A stretch of 64,000 nucleotides of DNA from Narthecium ossifragum (lineage: Eukaryota; Streptophyta; Magnoliopsida; Dioscoreales; Nartheciaceae). A program made the translations under genes and the position numbers. The notes under the pieces are model-generated. The model was not told the DNA's origin, did no database searches, and saw nothing but the letters and a program-made list of their open reading frames with translations. Positions 45,782 through 64,000 of the stretch are shown in pieces (position 1 is the first letter of the stretch; each line of letters begins with the position of its first letter). Location of the stretch: NCBI GenBank assembly GCA_963920575.1, contig OY986969.1, positions 568,001 through 632,000 of the forward strand, written 5' to 3'.

Positions 45782-46590
45782 TCTGATAAGATAAGATTCT
45801 ATCTTCCACTATGATCTAATCTGATAAGATTTGATTCTCCATTTCCGGAGATATGATGGGATTCGAGCAATTATCAGCCACTTACCCGACTGCACCTCTC
45901 TAGCACACGACGTGGCAGGCCTTTGATAGCACTTTGTGCGGTTGGCCGACATGATGTGACTTGTGAAAGATATATTCTCTCTTCCATGTTGCTTTCTTAG
46001 CGTTGAAGGCTTGTATTCCCTCTATATAAGAGGACGAACTTCTCTAAGTTTAGCATACACTGGTTCTCACCCACTCTTCTCTTGTAACCTATCTTCCTCC
46101 TTGTAACTACAACCAGTGGAATATATTTGAAGTTCTTAGTAAGTTCTTCGTCTCTCTCTTTCCTTTTTAATTATTATGTAGAGATATAGTTTGGAAAGAT
46201 TATCCAAAGACTGGAACTTTCATAGTTCAGTTCTACCTTCTGATCTCGTTCATACAAGATCAGTAGCATCGAGCGCTAGCTCTCTGGATAATTGATCTAA
46301 GCAATATCTAATAATATTCCGCGCCGTTTTATATTAAATATTATATTAATATCATTTAATTGTGAACCCTTTGGCAACGTTGATATTGACATCGTATATC
46401 CAGATAAACAAGTGCCGCATTTTACGGATGCCGCCGAGTCGTCACTGTTTTGGATTCATTCTCACGGAGAATAATGTTTTGGATTCAATTATTGTAATTT
46501 ATTGTCGACCACAAAAGCTGATTTCAGCTTAAATCCTAAACTGATGCCGTTAAACGTTGACTTTATGCTCCTCTCTTTGGGATATTTTTT
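45782..46590 (+). promoter_or_regulatory. Viral intergenic region with pregenomic promoter-like TATA
   Basis: Non-coding. CTCTATATAAGAGG with TATATAAG at 46023-46030, downstream of GACGTGG and TGACTTGTG strings, resembles the 35S-type promoter layout of pararetroviruses. I could not find the TGGTATCAGAGC tRNA-Met primer site in the following few hundred bases, so the leader appears truncated. The end of viral sequence is not sharply defined. Confidence 0.55.
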
Positions 46591-46627
46591 ACATGGCGAG
46601 ATGGCGCCCACCCCCCGTTTGAGTTGG

Positions 46628-47494
46628 GCTGCCACCGTTTGGCAACAAGGGGGTAAGAAAGGCAAGTGCTTAACCCCATTAATTCCATTTCTATCCTCAA
46701 ATGTTATGGGGTTAAGCTTTTGAGGTTAGGAGGGGTTAAATTCAAAAATGAAATTAAACTTCTCTCTCATCTACAATCATCAAATATATTCTAATATTAT
46801 TTTGATAATATCAATATATAAATAATAATAAAATAATATATATTTACATGATATGGATCAATCATGGTATAACATGTGGCATGTGGGACCTACATATATT
46901 AATATTTTATTATAATAATATTTTATTTATGTTATTTAATACATTACGCATAGGAAATTGTTTTTACGCTCTTAAACTTTTTTATGCGCTTCTAAAAATG
47001 CATGTAAATATTTTTATGATGGTATAAAAATGGCTACGTGCGTAGTAATATTTTTTATGCTTGTTTGTTTTTATACGTGTAAATATTTTTTAAGCCCATA
47101 AAAATTTTTGTATGTGTTTTTATGAGCGTATAAAATAAATATTTTATTTTATATTGTTTTAATAATAGATATTAAAATATTATTGTTATATTAATATAAA
47201 TGGGTTGAATTGATGCAATATTATATATTTTATACACTTTACGTATAAACATTTTAATTAACTTAAATAATTAATTCAAATATTATAATCTTAACCCACT
47301 AGATTACCCATTATTATAATATTATATATTTGATACATTTTATAATTTTTACCCTTATCCTAACTTAACTCACTAACTTACCCATGTTTCTAAACCAAAC
47401 ACCAAAAGTGGATTAAGTTTACCCCCATTCTTATCCCCGCTTTTTTACCGCCTGACCCGTTAAGTCTATTCCTCTGACTCCCCAAACCAAACGG
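46628..47494. mobile_element. Probable MITE with AT-rich core
   Basis: Bounded by CCGTTTGG at the left and CCAAACGG at the right, with an AT-rich core (46789-46985) homologous to 41145-41290. No target duplication was identified, so the limits are tentative. Short frames inside are not genes. Confidence 0.45.
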
Positions 47495-47495
47495 T

Positions 47496-47988
47496 CAGGG
47501 CCGGCCCTGAGGCAAGGCCCAGAAGGCCTATGCCTTGGGCCTAGAAGTCTGGGGGGCCCACAAAAAATAATAATATATATATATAACATAGCAAAAATTT
47601 TCCTATGTTTTATTTTAAAACATTTCTTTTTGTCTTTATCGATTGAAAAGGAATTGACCGACAAACTTGACTACACAAGTTTGGTTGAAACTTTTACGGC
47701 CAAGAAAGTAAGGAGGGTGATTTTTCTATAACAACAGATTTGGTTTTGATAAGTTTCTATTTTCATTTGAATCTAGTATACTATTTTGTTAAATTGTATT
47801 GAGATTGTTAGATTATATTTGACGTGATAAAGTGATTTTTTTTTTTTGATGAATTAAAGTGCTATGTTTTTTTCAATAATATATGTTTCTCTTAAGGTTT
47901 GTTTCCGAAGTGAAATTTTGTTATGTATTTTAGAAAATATGGAGCCCTGTTTTTATCTTCCACCTTGAGCCCAGAATAACTCAGGGCC
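47496..47988. repeat. CAGGGCCGGCCCTGAGG-type repeat
   Basis: Starts with CAGGGCCGGCCCTGAGG and ends near CTCAGGGCC, a motif common at the ends of plant hAT-like repeats. The right end is incomplete and no duplication was found. Confidence 0.4.
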
Positions 47989-48110
47989 ATAACGGATTTG
48001 ATTAGAAAAAACATACAGTGCTATGTTTTTGTTACACCTTTCCTCGCACCATGTCTCGTTGACGTGTAGCGAACATACGGTGACGCAACTCGAGACTGCT
48101 CACTGTCACA

Positions 48111-49515
48111 ATGGCACTTGGCCACCACCACCAACGGCTCCTCCTCGTGGCCGTCCTCCTCATCCTCTTGACCACCACTGTAATCTCCACGAACCTTCTC
48201 TTATCGGATGACAAACAGTGGCGGAACCAGGGGGGCGAGGAGGGGCGGCCGCCCCCCCTGGCAACGCCGGAACCCCACCCCCCCCAACCCTTCAGCCTGG
48301 TTTCAGGTAGGCGACGCCGAGGTTTTTTGGCTGCGTGAGAGATGCGTCGCCATCTTCTACCACATGTTTTTAGAGAGAAGAGAGAGATGACAGCTTCTCC
48401 TCTTCTGCATTGGGAAGCAGCGACCAGTAAGGTTGCATTTGGAGCTTTGGATCACTCGTAGGTTATTGAGCCTTTAACCCATAGCACACCCAGTAAATCC
48501 AGAACGAGAAGGATTCGGGGGGCCTTGAGTAGTCAAGTTACTTGAGACCCTCAAGTAACTTATTATGGACGTCAATTCAGCGATGGACGGCAGATGACGG
48601 TCAGGATTTAATCTCGTAGGATCTACGTTAAAGAGCCCCCAAACAATAAAAAAAAAAAGACAACCCTTGAGCCCCTCCTTGCTCTCGACGGCGACGGAGG
48701 AGACGGTAGATGGGAGATTGGCGAGGGGATGAGCGACAATAGGAGACGGGACGTGGACGAGAGGGGGATGTAGGCGAGGGTGGCGCCAAGGCGGGGAACT
48801 GTGAGCCGCGAGGAGCGCGTTCTCGATGAAGACGCCGCCGAGAGGTAGGCGAGGGTGGCGCCAAGGCGGGAAATATTATTATTTTTAACATAGATTTATT
48901 AAAATAGTATTTTTATACATGATGTGCACCAATCATGGCATGACACCTAAGCACGTGGGCTACACTTATATTAATATTTTATTATAATATATTTATCCAA
49001 AGGATTTCACGCAGCTGATCGTAACACATAGTACGGTACATATATTTTAATATTTGTATTGTTTTTATTCCTTAATGTTTGATATTGTAATTCTAAAGTA
49101 CATTTTGCATCACTTAAAAGAAAAAAAATTGGTAATTTTGTTTTAGATTTCGCCCCCCCTTAAGTCTCATCCTGGTTCTGCCACTGATGACAAAGCCATC
49201 CACAGCGGCACCAAACTTACCAGCGACGGCCTCACCTTTGATTTTGGTAGCTTCTGCAACCTGCAACTCTACAACAACGGCAAGCTCGTCAAGACCTTCT
49301 TCACCGCGCGTCCCCATCCTCCTATTCGGTTGCACGCTCTACGTCGACAAATACGGCGTCGTCTACGTCATGGAGAACGTCACTGGCGTCGTGGCCATCT
49401 CGGTCTTCGGCTCCAGGGTCGAGGAACGGCCACTATGCGCTCATCGTCGGCAACGGCAAGCTCGGCGTCTACGGTGTCGCCATCTGGTCCAGCCAGTCAG
49501 CCAACTCTGCCATCA
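48111..49515 (+). pseudogene. GNA-type mannose-binding lectin pseudogene, interrupted by a hAT element
   Basis: Two coding parts: 48111-48215, encoding a signal peptide (hydrophobic LLLVAVLLILLTTTVI) followed by TNLLLSDD, and 49195-49515, encoding CNLQLYNNGK, LYVDKYGVVYV and, after a frame change, GNGKLGVYGVAIWSS. These correspond to the three beta-prism subdomains of monocot mannose-binding (B-type) lectins, which bear QxDxNxVxY sites; all three sites here are degenerate. The gene is broken by the 971-bp hAT insertion at codon 35 and by at least two frameshifts in the second part. Homology stops near 49515, where another repeat (GGGCGGAGCTAGGAATTTTT) begins. Not functional. Confidence 0.85.
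48216..49186. mobile_element. Non-autonomous hAT element inside the lectin gene
   Basis: 971 bp with terminal inverted repeats CAGTGGCGGAACCAGG / CCTGGTTCTGCCACTG and a perfect 8-bp target duplication ATGACAAA (48208-48215 and 49187-49194), the hAT signature. It has no transposase frame. Its interior includes a local duplication of a 'taggcgagggtggcgccaag' segment (about 48771 and 48846) and a copy of the AT-rich dispersed sequence at 48885-49005. Confidence 0.96.
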
Positions 49516-49806
49516 AGGGCGGAGCTAGGAATTTTTTCTGCCATGAGCTTACTAAAGCTAAAGAGAAAAAAAATCACCAATTTATCTACTTAATTTGGTA
49601 ACCGTAATTACACAAATACACTAGATGCCAAGCTCTTGAATATGAAAAACCAATAATATGAGAGCATGAAACGTACCCAAAATCCCTAACTTTTCACTTT
49701 CCTTGACTTTTCCTAATAAAAAGGCAAGGGTGGAAGAGTGGGGAGATGATCTGTCGACAAAAGCCCTATTCTTTTCCTTGGGTTTCCGGAATAGAGAGGC
49801 AATGGC
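49516..49806. other. Spacer after the lectin pseudogene
   Basis: Begins with a hAT-like GGGCGGAGCTAGGAATTTTTT string; no gene. Confidence 0.4.
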
Positions 49807-50202
49807 TAGGGGTGAGCAAAACCGAACCGAACTTTTAGAACCGAACCGAACTTTTAGAACCGAACCGAACCGAACTGAACAATTCGGTTCGGTTTTTCGG
49901 TATATTCGGTTCGGTTTTTTTTTTCCTCAAAAATTCGGTATTCAGTTCGGTTTCTGTTTTTTTTTTTTAAATTCGGTAAATACCGAAATTTTTAAAGTTA
50001 TATACCTTATTTCGGTTCGGTTTTATATTGTAAGTAAAAAACTACGAATTATTTCGGTTTTTTCGGTTCGGTTCGGTTTTTACATGAATTCGGTTCAGTT
50101 CGGTTTTTAAATTAGTGTACCGAATTAATTCGGTTCAGTTCGGTTTTTTAAATTATGGTATTTCGGTATTTCGATTCAGTATGTACCGAATTCTCACCCC
50201 TA
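49807..50202. mobile_element. Inverted-repeat element made of CCGAA/TTCGG repeats
   Basis: Bounded by TAGGGGTGAGC at the left and CTCACCCCTA at the right. Almost the entire interior is AACCGAACCGAA on one side and TTCGGTTCGG on the other, so the element could fold on itself. The ends resemble hAT termini, but no target duplication was found. The 135-residue frame across it is a repeat artefact. Confidence 0.65.
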
Positions 50203-50579
50203 GAAGAGGGGGAGAGACGAGCCCTAGTTTTCTCTTTGAGTTTTTGGAAAAGAGAGGGTCCCTGTTTCTGGAACCGTGGAAGAGAGTTAGAGAGGAAGAG
50301 ATGATATCACATGTGGGTTGTGGACAATGGGTGGGCCATGTGGACCATATCCCCTAGCTTAGCCTGAATCGTGGAAGAAGAGAGTTAGAGAGGTGATGCC
50401 ACATGTGGGCTGTGAACAGTGGGTGGACCATGTAGACCATGTGGGCTAAAATATAAATTATAACTAGTTTGATCCAAAATTATCTAATTTTGACCTGGGC
50501 TACAGCCCACCTTAGCCTTCACTGTAGCTCTCTCCCGGCCGCCGACACGAGCGGTGTCTTATTCTCCGACGACGTGATC

Positions 50580-51600
50580 GATCATGGCCAATTCCAATGA
50601 CAACCTCACCGTGTCGACCAACGACGACGACTCGTTGGTGCTGGAGCCGGAGTGCAGCCGGCGGCGGTGAAGAAGAAGAACCAGAAGATATGGGAAACGA
50701 AGACGCGGTGCTAGAGCCGGAATGCAACCGGAAGTGGTGAAGAAGAAGAAGCAGAAGATAAGGGAGACGAAGACACGCCATCACTAGCGGCGACGCGGTG
50801 GTGGCGCTGACTATGGCCGCCGTTCACCTTCCTCTCTTCCTCTCTCCTATGCCACGATGAAGACGCGGTGCTCGAGCAGTTATGCAACCGGCGATGGTGA
50901 AGAAGAAGAACCATGAGATATGGGAGACGAAGATGCGCCATCACCAGCGATGACGCGGTGGCAGTGCTTAGGGGTGTCCATCCGGGCTGGTCCGCCCCGG
51001 CCCGGCCCAGGTAACCGGCCCGACCCAGCTTACCCGGGCCGGGTTGGAGGCAATACCCGGTCCGCTCCTTGTAACCATCCAGACCGGCCCGGGCCCAATA
51101 GTCCTTCCACCCGGTCCGCCCCAGTTATGCGCCTGCTCGGCTTGGTGACCGGGCTTGATCGGACTGGGCCGGTTAGGCCCGAACCGTTTGAGACCTATCA
51201 AACGGTCACATGTGACACAGGTGACCCTCAGACCTATCAAACAGGTGACATGGTCACGTGTGTCACAGGTGACTGACAGGTGACAGTCACAAGTGACCCT
51301 ATCACATGTGTCAGTCACCGCAGACACAGGTCACCCTGTCACCTGTGACATAGGTGACAGGATCACCTGTGAAACCTATGGTCACATTGAGCACACACTC
51401 AATACAACATAGCTCACTTTTCTTTAAAACCCGGATTGGGTTTTAGACTAATGGGCACGGGTCCGACCCTGAACCCGGATTAGCCCGGTCCAGCAGGGTC
51501 AACACCCGGGCTGGGCTATTTGGGCTTTTTGGACACCCCTAGCAGTGCTGACCACGACCGTCGTTCACGTTCCTCCCCCCCCTCTCTCTCTCTTACACGT
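50580..51600. repeat. Three degenerate tandem repeats, third split by a hAT element
   Basis: Units starting near 50634, 50706 and 50869 share GGTGCT(G/A/C)GAGC, GTGAAGAAGAAGAA, AGATA(T/A)GGGA(G/A)ACGAAGA and, in the last two, CGCCATCAC and a GCGGTGG...GCTGAC segment. A frame beginning MANSNDNLTV stops quickly. Whether this was once coding is unclear. Confidence 0.6.
50969..51541. mobile_element. Non-autonomous hAT element
   Basis: 573 bp with perfect 12-base terminal inverted repeats (TAGGGGTGTCCA / TGGACACCCCTA) and a perfect 8-bp target duplication GCAGTGCT (50961-50968 and 51542-51549). The interior is rich in CCCGG/GGCCCGG near the ends and, from about 51190 to 51385, in interlocking GTGAC/GTCAC repeats. 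No transposase. Confidence 0.96.
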
Positions 51601-52603
51601 GTCATTATTTTAGTCGTCAATAAAATAAAAATTAATCAAATCAGATTCGCTGTTAGCACGTGTAATAGCGTTGGAGTACTGTAATTAAAGCGTGCAATAT
51701 TAGGGTCCAAATTTATCAATTTCCATTGGCTATAAAGGAATAAATAATATCTTGCCTAAATTAATATTGCATTTAAATATTATTCTAAGATTAAGACAAA
51801 AGACAAAAATTCTAATATTAAGTCAAAAGACAAAAATAACCCTAATAGTCATTTAAATATTATTATGATATAAATTAATTATGCTCAATCTGTCAAACTT
51901 CACCATCGATCTGGACGAAAGATGACCGCATGTGGGTTTTCACAAATTAAAAGTGCAAAAACATGTATCAAATTGTAATTTTTGTTAAGACAAGTAGTTT
52001 TTCACAATATCTCTGTAACAATAATAATTGGGGATTACATAACCAAGAGTAAGATAAAGTCGTCTTCGTCGCATAATAGTCGTTGGGCAATGAGATATGA
52101 ATAATCAAAGAACTGAACTTTCTTCTATCTATTGTTTTAAAAACCGAACCAAATCAAATTAATTCAATTTAAAATTTTGAAAATCGAACCAAACTTTGTA
52201 CTTATGTAATCTATAAAATAAAAAATAATTATTTTACTAAAAAGTTCGGTTTTTCTATCCTAATCAAAATTTATAACAAAAAATCAAACCGATTTAAATA
52301 ATAAAAAATTTTAAAATTAGAAAACCAAACTGAACCGAATGGAGTCAAAGTTTTTGATTGGGTTCGGTTTTGCGCACCGCTTCCGCGGGGACACGATACT
52401 CCTTTCATTGGTTTATTGCCGCTTCGTTCCATGCCCACGTGGCAAGTTATTATTGGACTAGTGCTCTAAATTCTAACATTCACATATCCAAGAACCCGTC
52501 AAACCTTGTAGCCTCCGAGTCCGGGAGGACGACAGCGCGGTCGTCTCTAGGACCCTTCTCCACCAAATCAAGGCCTAGAGCTATTCCTCAGCTTCCTCCG
52601 ACC
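51550..52603. other. Upstream region of the CERK1-like gene
   Basis: AT-rich spacer, then a degenerate AACCGAAC/GGTTCGGTTT repeat at about 52135-52370, a diverged relative of the element at 49807. The last ~230 bases are the likely promoter and leader of the receptor kinase gene. An in-frame extension upstream of the ATG lacks an ATG and is not counted as coding. Confidence 0.4.
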
Positions 52604-61044
<8,441 letters not shown>

Positions 61045-63245
61045 TTTGTTCTTCATGCTCCCCTTTGGATCCATGGCGTCTGTAAATGAGCATTGTGAGC
61101 AGTTTTTACAAGATTTTGATAAAGGAGATGTGCTGTATCATTAGCATGTCCAATGAAGTGTAGAGTTGTATAGCTTGTGTTACTAGGAAAGTTGCTATAA
61201 TATTTTCTCTTTGCACATCCAATTTGCACCTACTAGTGTATGTTGTGTGAATCCTAATTGTCACAACCAACTATGAGATTTCTTGATTGTAATCTATTGT
61301 GGTTCTGTTGAATGTAATAATATGCAGCAACTTCGGATCTTGAAAGCTTATCTCTAGAGACTGATATGTCAATAACCAATGTCTCTCTTTTCCGTGTGCC
61401 AAACAGCTAGAGTAGCTCAAATGGGTAGCATCTGTTCTCCCTGTATGGCAGGCCCTGGTATTTGACACTGTGACCACTGATTTCATGACAAATAATGTAT
61501 TGCGTCTATACGAAGAAGGTCAATAGTAGATATCGGTGTGATTCTTACAGGTGATGCAGATGCAAGTACAAATAGTACCTGATAACTAGAAGAGATTCAA
61601 TATGTAAGGTTGAGCTTGATCTTGATGATTAGTCTCTGTGGCTTATATTTTTTGAGAACTAAGATTTTGGTGCAGTTATAAGAGTTCTAATGCAGACCAG
61701 TGTTACATGGCCAATTCGCATCTATGGCTCTTCCTCACCTGTATAGAATCAGGAAGGATATAAAAGGTGTCTATGCAACAGTTTAAGTTATAAAAAAACT
61801 TTTGAAGCTCTCTCGGCATCCATGGCAAAGAAGCTTCGTAGTAAAAGTGAGAACATGAAGGATCCATCCAGTCCTTATGATTGGATTCCCTGAGATGATG
61901 GTTCAGTAATGCATAAGAAACTAATCCTTCTACAAAGAGTTTTCTATCATCTCTGTTAGAAAACTAATCCTTCTGCAACTAACTTATTTTTTCTAAGCAC
62001 GATCTGTTAGTAGTCGGTTGCCCACAGTTTACTGTTCTTTTAGTTGCTAATCCTGCAGTTTCCATGTGCATGCCTCATGTTCATGTGCTTCTCCTAGGAT
62101 AAAGTGTTGGGTTGGAGGAGATATGAAGTCATTGCCAAATGCCAAGAGCCATCTCCCCAGCAAAACTCTTACATAAGGTAAGAGCTCAAGATGGTCCCTC
62201 TCTCTCTATCTCTCTATACATATAGTTTATGAAACATACAGTGGTAGGCTCATGTGCCTCTCATATATAAGTGTCTCATATTGCTGTATCTTTTATGTGT
62301 CTGATCTATTACTCATTGATCACGTGCCATGTCCCCTTGATGATACTATAGGCCACTGGTTCTTGGATCTGGTGAGCTCCATGAATAAAGCAATGGAAAA
62401 AAAAAATTAGTGGTGAGAGTTATGTTTGTGATGGAGAAGAGATTTGAGGTCAAGGGCCATACTCTGTGGCACATAATGGGGCTCTAATCCTGTTTTCTTA
62501 ATCTTCTCGTGGGTAAAGTCTTTTAGTATTGCATCCCAGAAGGAAGCATAAAGTGGTTGCCATCCTTTCAGATGCATGCCCTGTGGTCCTTAGGACAAGA
62601 TGCTGCTCAAGGTGGGCACTGTGTCTTGGACCATGGTAAAGTGGTCCTATGATCACTTGATCAGCATTGAGCACAAGAAGAAGAGGTTTGTGTTCTCTTA
62701 GGAACCTTCAAATACTAGGTGGTCTTAGAAAGTGTTTATCAGCACAAGAATCTAAGAGAGTTGTTGATCATATGACTTGTTATGATAATTGTGAGTTTGC
62801 TCTTTATGATGGTAGTCCATTATTTAAGAGATTAAGTTGACCCTTTTTAATCAACTTAATTTTTTGAGGTAATTGGAGATTTGACATGATATCAAAGTAG
62901 CGATCGAGAATTCGAGTCTCGTCTGTATTAATATGCTCCTTTAATTCAATATTTACGTGTGCGCACGCGCCCGTGTGTTAACCTACTTTTATCATTGGAA
63001 ATTGTCTTAAGAGATTTTAGAAGACTTAATCGAGAGTCTAAACCTAAAGTGGTCCTCAAAGTATCATTTTGACTAAATGCCAAAATGGGCTTCTCTCACT
63101 TAGTTTTATAAGGACCCTTGTGTCTCTTAGATTAAATTTGCATTAGAGGTAGTTGGGAGTTGTGGCCTCTCTTTAGGGACAAGCAAGTAGCTTCTGGTGT
63201 AGGATCCTATGTGGCTCTACACCACCAAAAGACAAGAAGAAGTGC
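61045..63245. other. Downstream of the CERK1-like gene, no gene recognised
   Basis: The first ~150 bases are probable 3' UTR. The remaining sequence has short frames without family resemblance. A (TC)n-rich patch lies near 62195-62215. Confidence 0.45.
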
Positions 63246-63247
63246 AC

Positions 63248-63248
63248 C

Positions 63249-63282
<34 letters not shown>
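63248..63282. repeat. (GA)n microsatellite
   Basis: About 33 bases of uninterrupted GA. The poly-SL frame across it is an artefact. Confidence 0.95.
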
Positions 63283-63283
<1 letters not shown>

Positions 63284-64000
63284 GCAGCTGCATTTGGCTT
63301 TTGGCATTGATCTAGTTTTGTCATTGGGTGTTACTCTATCCCTTATCCCTCGTTTTGCTCCTCCTCTCCTGCTTTTTTCAAGGACACCCTGCCTCCCTAT
63401 AAGACACTCTGGCAACTTATTTTCTTTTATATCCCTTGAGAGTATTTCCAACATCAAATCTAGCAAATCCCGGTTCTATTGTACCCATCCCTGACAACAC
63501 TATTTGTTTATCCTCATCTTCTCTTATACAAACCTTCTTTAAGGGAGCGTTTGGTACGGGAATAATTTAGATAGCTTAGATTGATGCCTAATCTTGATGA
63601 AAGAAGTAAAATATTATTATAGACTAACAGATTAAGATGTCAAAGAGTTTGGTTTGGTTATAAGTGGGTTGGTTTGATGTGATTTGTTTCCAATTTTGAG
63701 AGTTCAAAAGGATGGGTTTTTGAGATGTTGGAAGTTCCATTGTTTGGTCAAGTTAAAGTGTTGGTGGGGAGGAAAGCAATTGAGCTGTGATTTCTTATAT
63801 AAAATCAACATTCTTGTCTTGATCCTTTAAATTGTAGCTGTCCTATTTGGACCATGTGAGTAAGATGAAGTACAGCACTTTCCTGGATTTTTGTTTCTCA
63901 TCCTCTTCTCTTCTCATGGCTAATAACTTGGAGCAATAAATTGATTCTTATCTTTGAGCAAAAGATGTGTCTTTTTCAAACTCACCAACTATCCTAAAAA
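63283..64000. other. Window end, possible start of a MITE
   Basis: From 63545, GGAGCGTTTGGTACGGGAAT resembles the inverted end of the element near 12347-12611, so a MITE may start here and continue beyond or end within the window. No gene recognised. Confidence 0.35.

Larger units (their letters stand above)
41461..46060 (+). mobile_element. Endogenous pararetrovirus (Caulimoviridae, florendovirus-like), 5'-truncated
   Basis: An integrated copy of a plant DNA pararetrovirus: a polyprotein frame with CCHC, aspartic protease, reverse transcriptase and RNase H, a second overlapping frame, then an AT-rich region with a promoter-like TATA. The order, the single large PR-RT-RH frame followed by an ORF2, and the absence of any integrase or LTR fit the florendovirus group known only as endogenous copies. 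The movement-protein and most of the coat-protein region are missing, so the copy is incomplete. AT-rich flanks fit the TA-rich target preference reported for florendoviruses. Confidence 0.9.

Noticed and set aside
49703..50110. 135-residue frame rich in RFGF and NRTE repeats
   Set aside because: Translation of CCGAA/TTCGG repeats in an inverted-repeat element.
52358..52603. 82-residue N-terminal extension of the CERK1-like protein
   Set aside because: It begins at a TTG codon in repeat-derived sequence and would bury the signal peptide. The ATG at 52604 fits the family.
61428..61452. String resembling miR160 (CTCCCTGTATGGCA)
   Set aside because: Several mismatches to the mature miRNA and no complementary star arm nearby forming a hairpin.

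Overview
This window is nuclear DNA from a flowering plant, most likely a monocot. The genes are split by spliceosomal introns and have plant-specific relatives: chalcone synthase, a CERK1-type LysM receptor kinase and a Nudix hydrolase of the NUDT12/13 group. There is a wrecked GNA-type mannose-binding lectin gene, a family typical of monocots, and the chalcone synthase and LysM exons are very GC-rich in an AT-rich background, also a monocot trait. I cannot name the species. One 200-base run of N (25070-25269) is an assembly gap.

Layout. 0.3-2.6 kb: a five-exon Nudix hydrolase gene on the minus strand. 3.4-14.9 kb: no intact gene; LINE debris and a cluster of small Helitron-like elements. 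14.9-15.6 kb: ribosomal protein eS27 (minus). 16.3-19.8 kb: a three-exon protein with two GRF and three CCHC zinc fingers (minus). 20.1 kb: a tRNA-Leu(AAG) gene (minus). 20.4 kb: a secreted peptide with four CX3C motifs. 21-34.3 kb: a mosaic of repeats, including a tandem Helitron pair, an LTR with TATA box and primer-binding site, an orientation-switching minisatellite, a Harbinger-like MITE, and a 1.9-kb Pack-MULE carrying broken gene fragments. 34.75-36.65 kb: an intact chalcone synthase gene with G-boxes, a MYB site and a TATA box. 40.4 kb: a short relic of a CERK1 kinase exon. 41.5-46.1 kb: a 5'-truncated endogenous pararetrovirus resembling florendoviruses. 48.1-49.5 kb: a lectin pseudogene interrupted by a hAT element. 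51 kb: a second hAT element. 52.6-61.0 kb: a complete 12-exon CERK1-like gene whose fifth intron holds a tandem array of TRIM retrotransposons. 61-64 kb: no gene seen.

Seven host genes look functional: six protein-coding genes (Nudix, eS27, GRF/CCHC, CX3C peptide, chalcone synthase, CERK1-like) and one tRNA. They do not form a pathway. Chalcone synthase (flavonoids), the CERK1-like receptor (chitin and symbiotic signalling) and possibly the CX3C peptide relate to defence, but nothing shows co-regulation. I did not find a new multi-gene system. The most informative signals are structural: a 5-nt micro-exon required by the CERK1 reading frame, a TRIM array framed by one target-site duplication, a Helitron pair with its empty site preserved 8 kb away, a Pack-MULE with a perfect 9-bp target duplication, and an exon relic beside the viral insertion.
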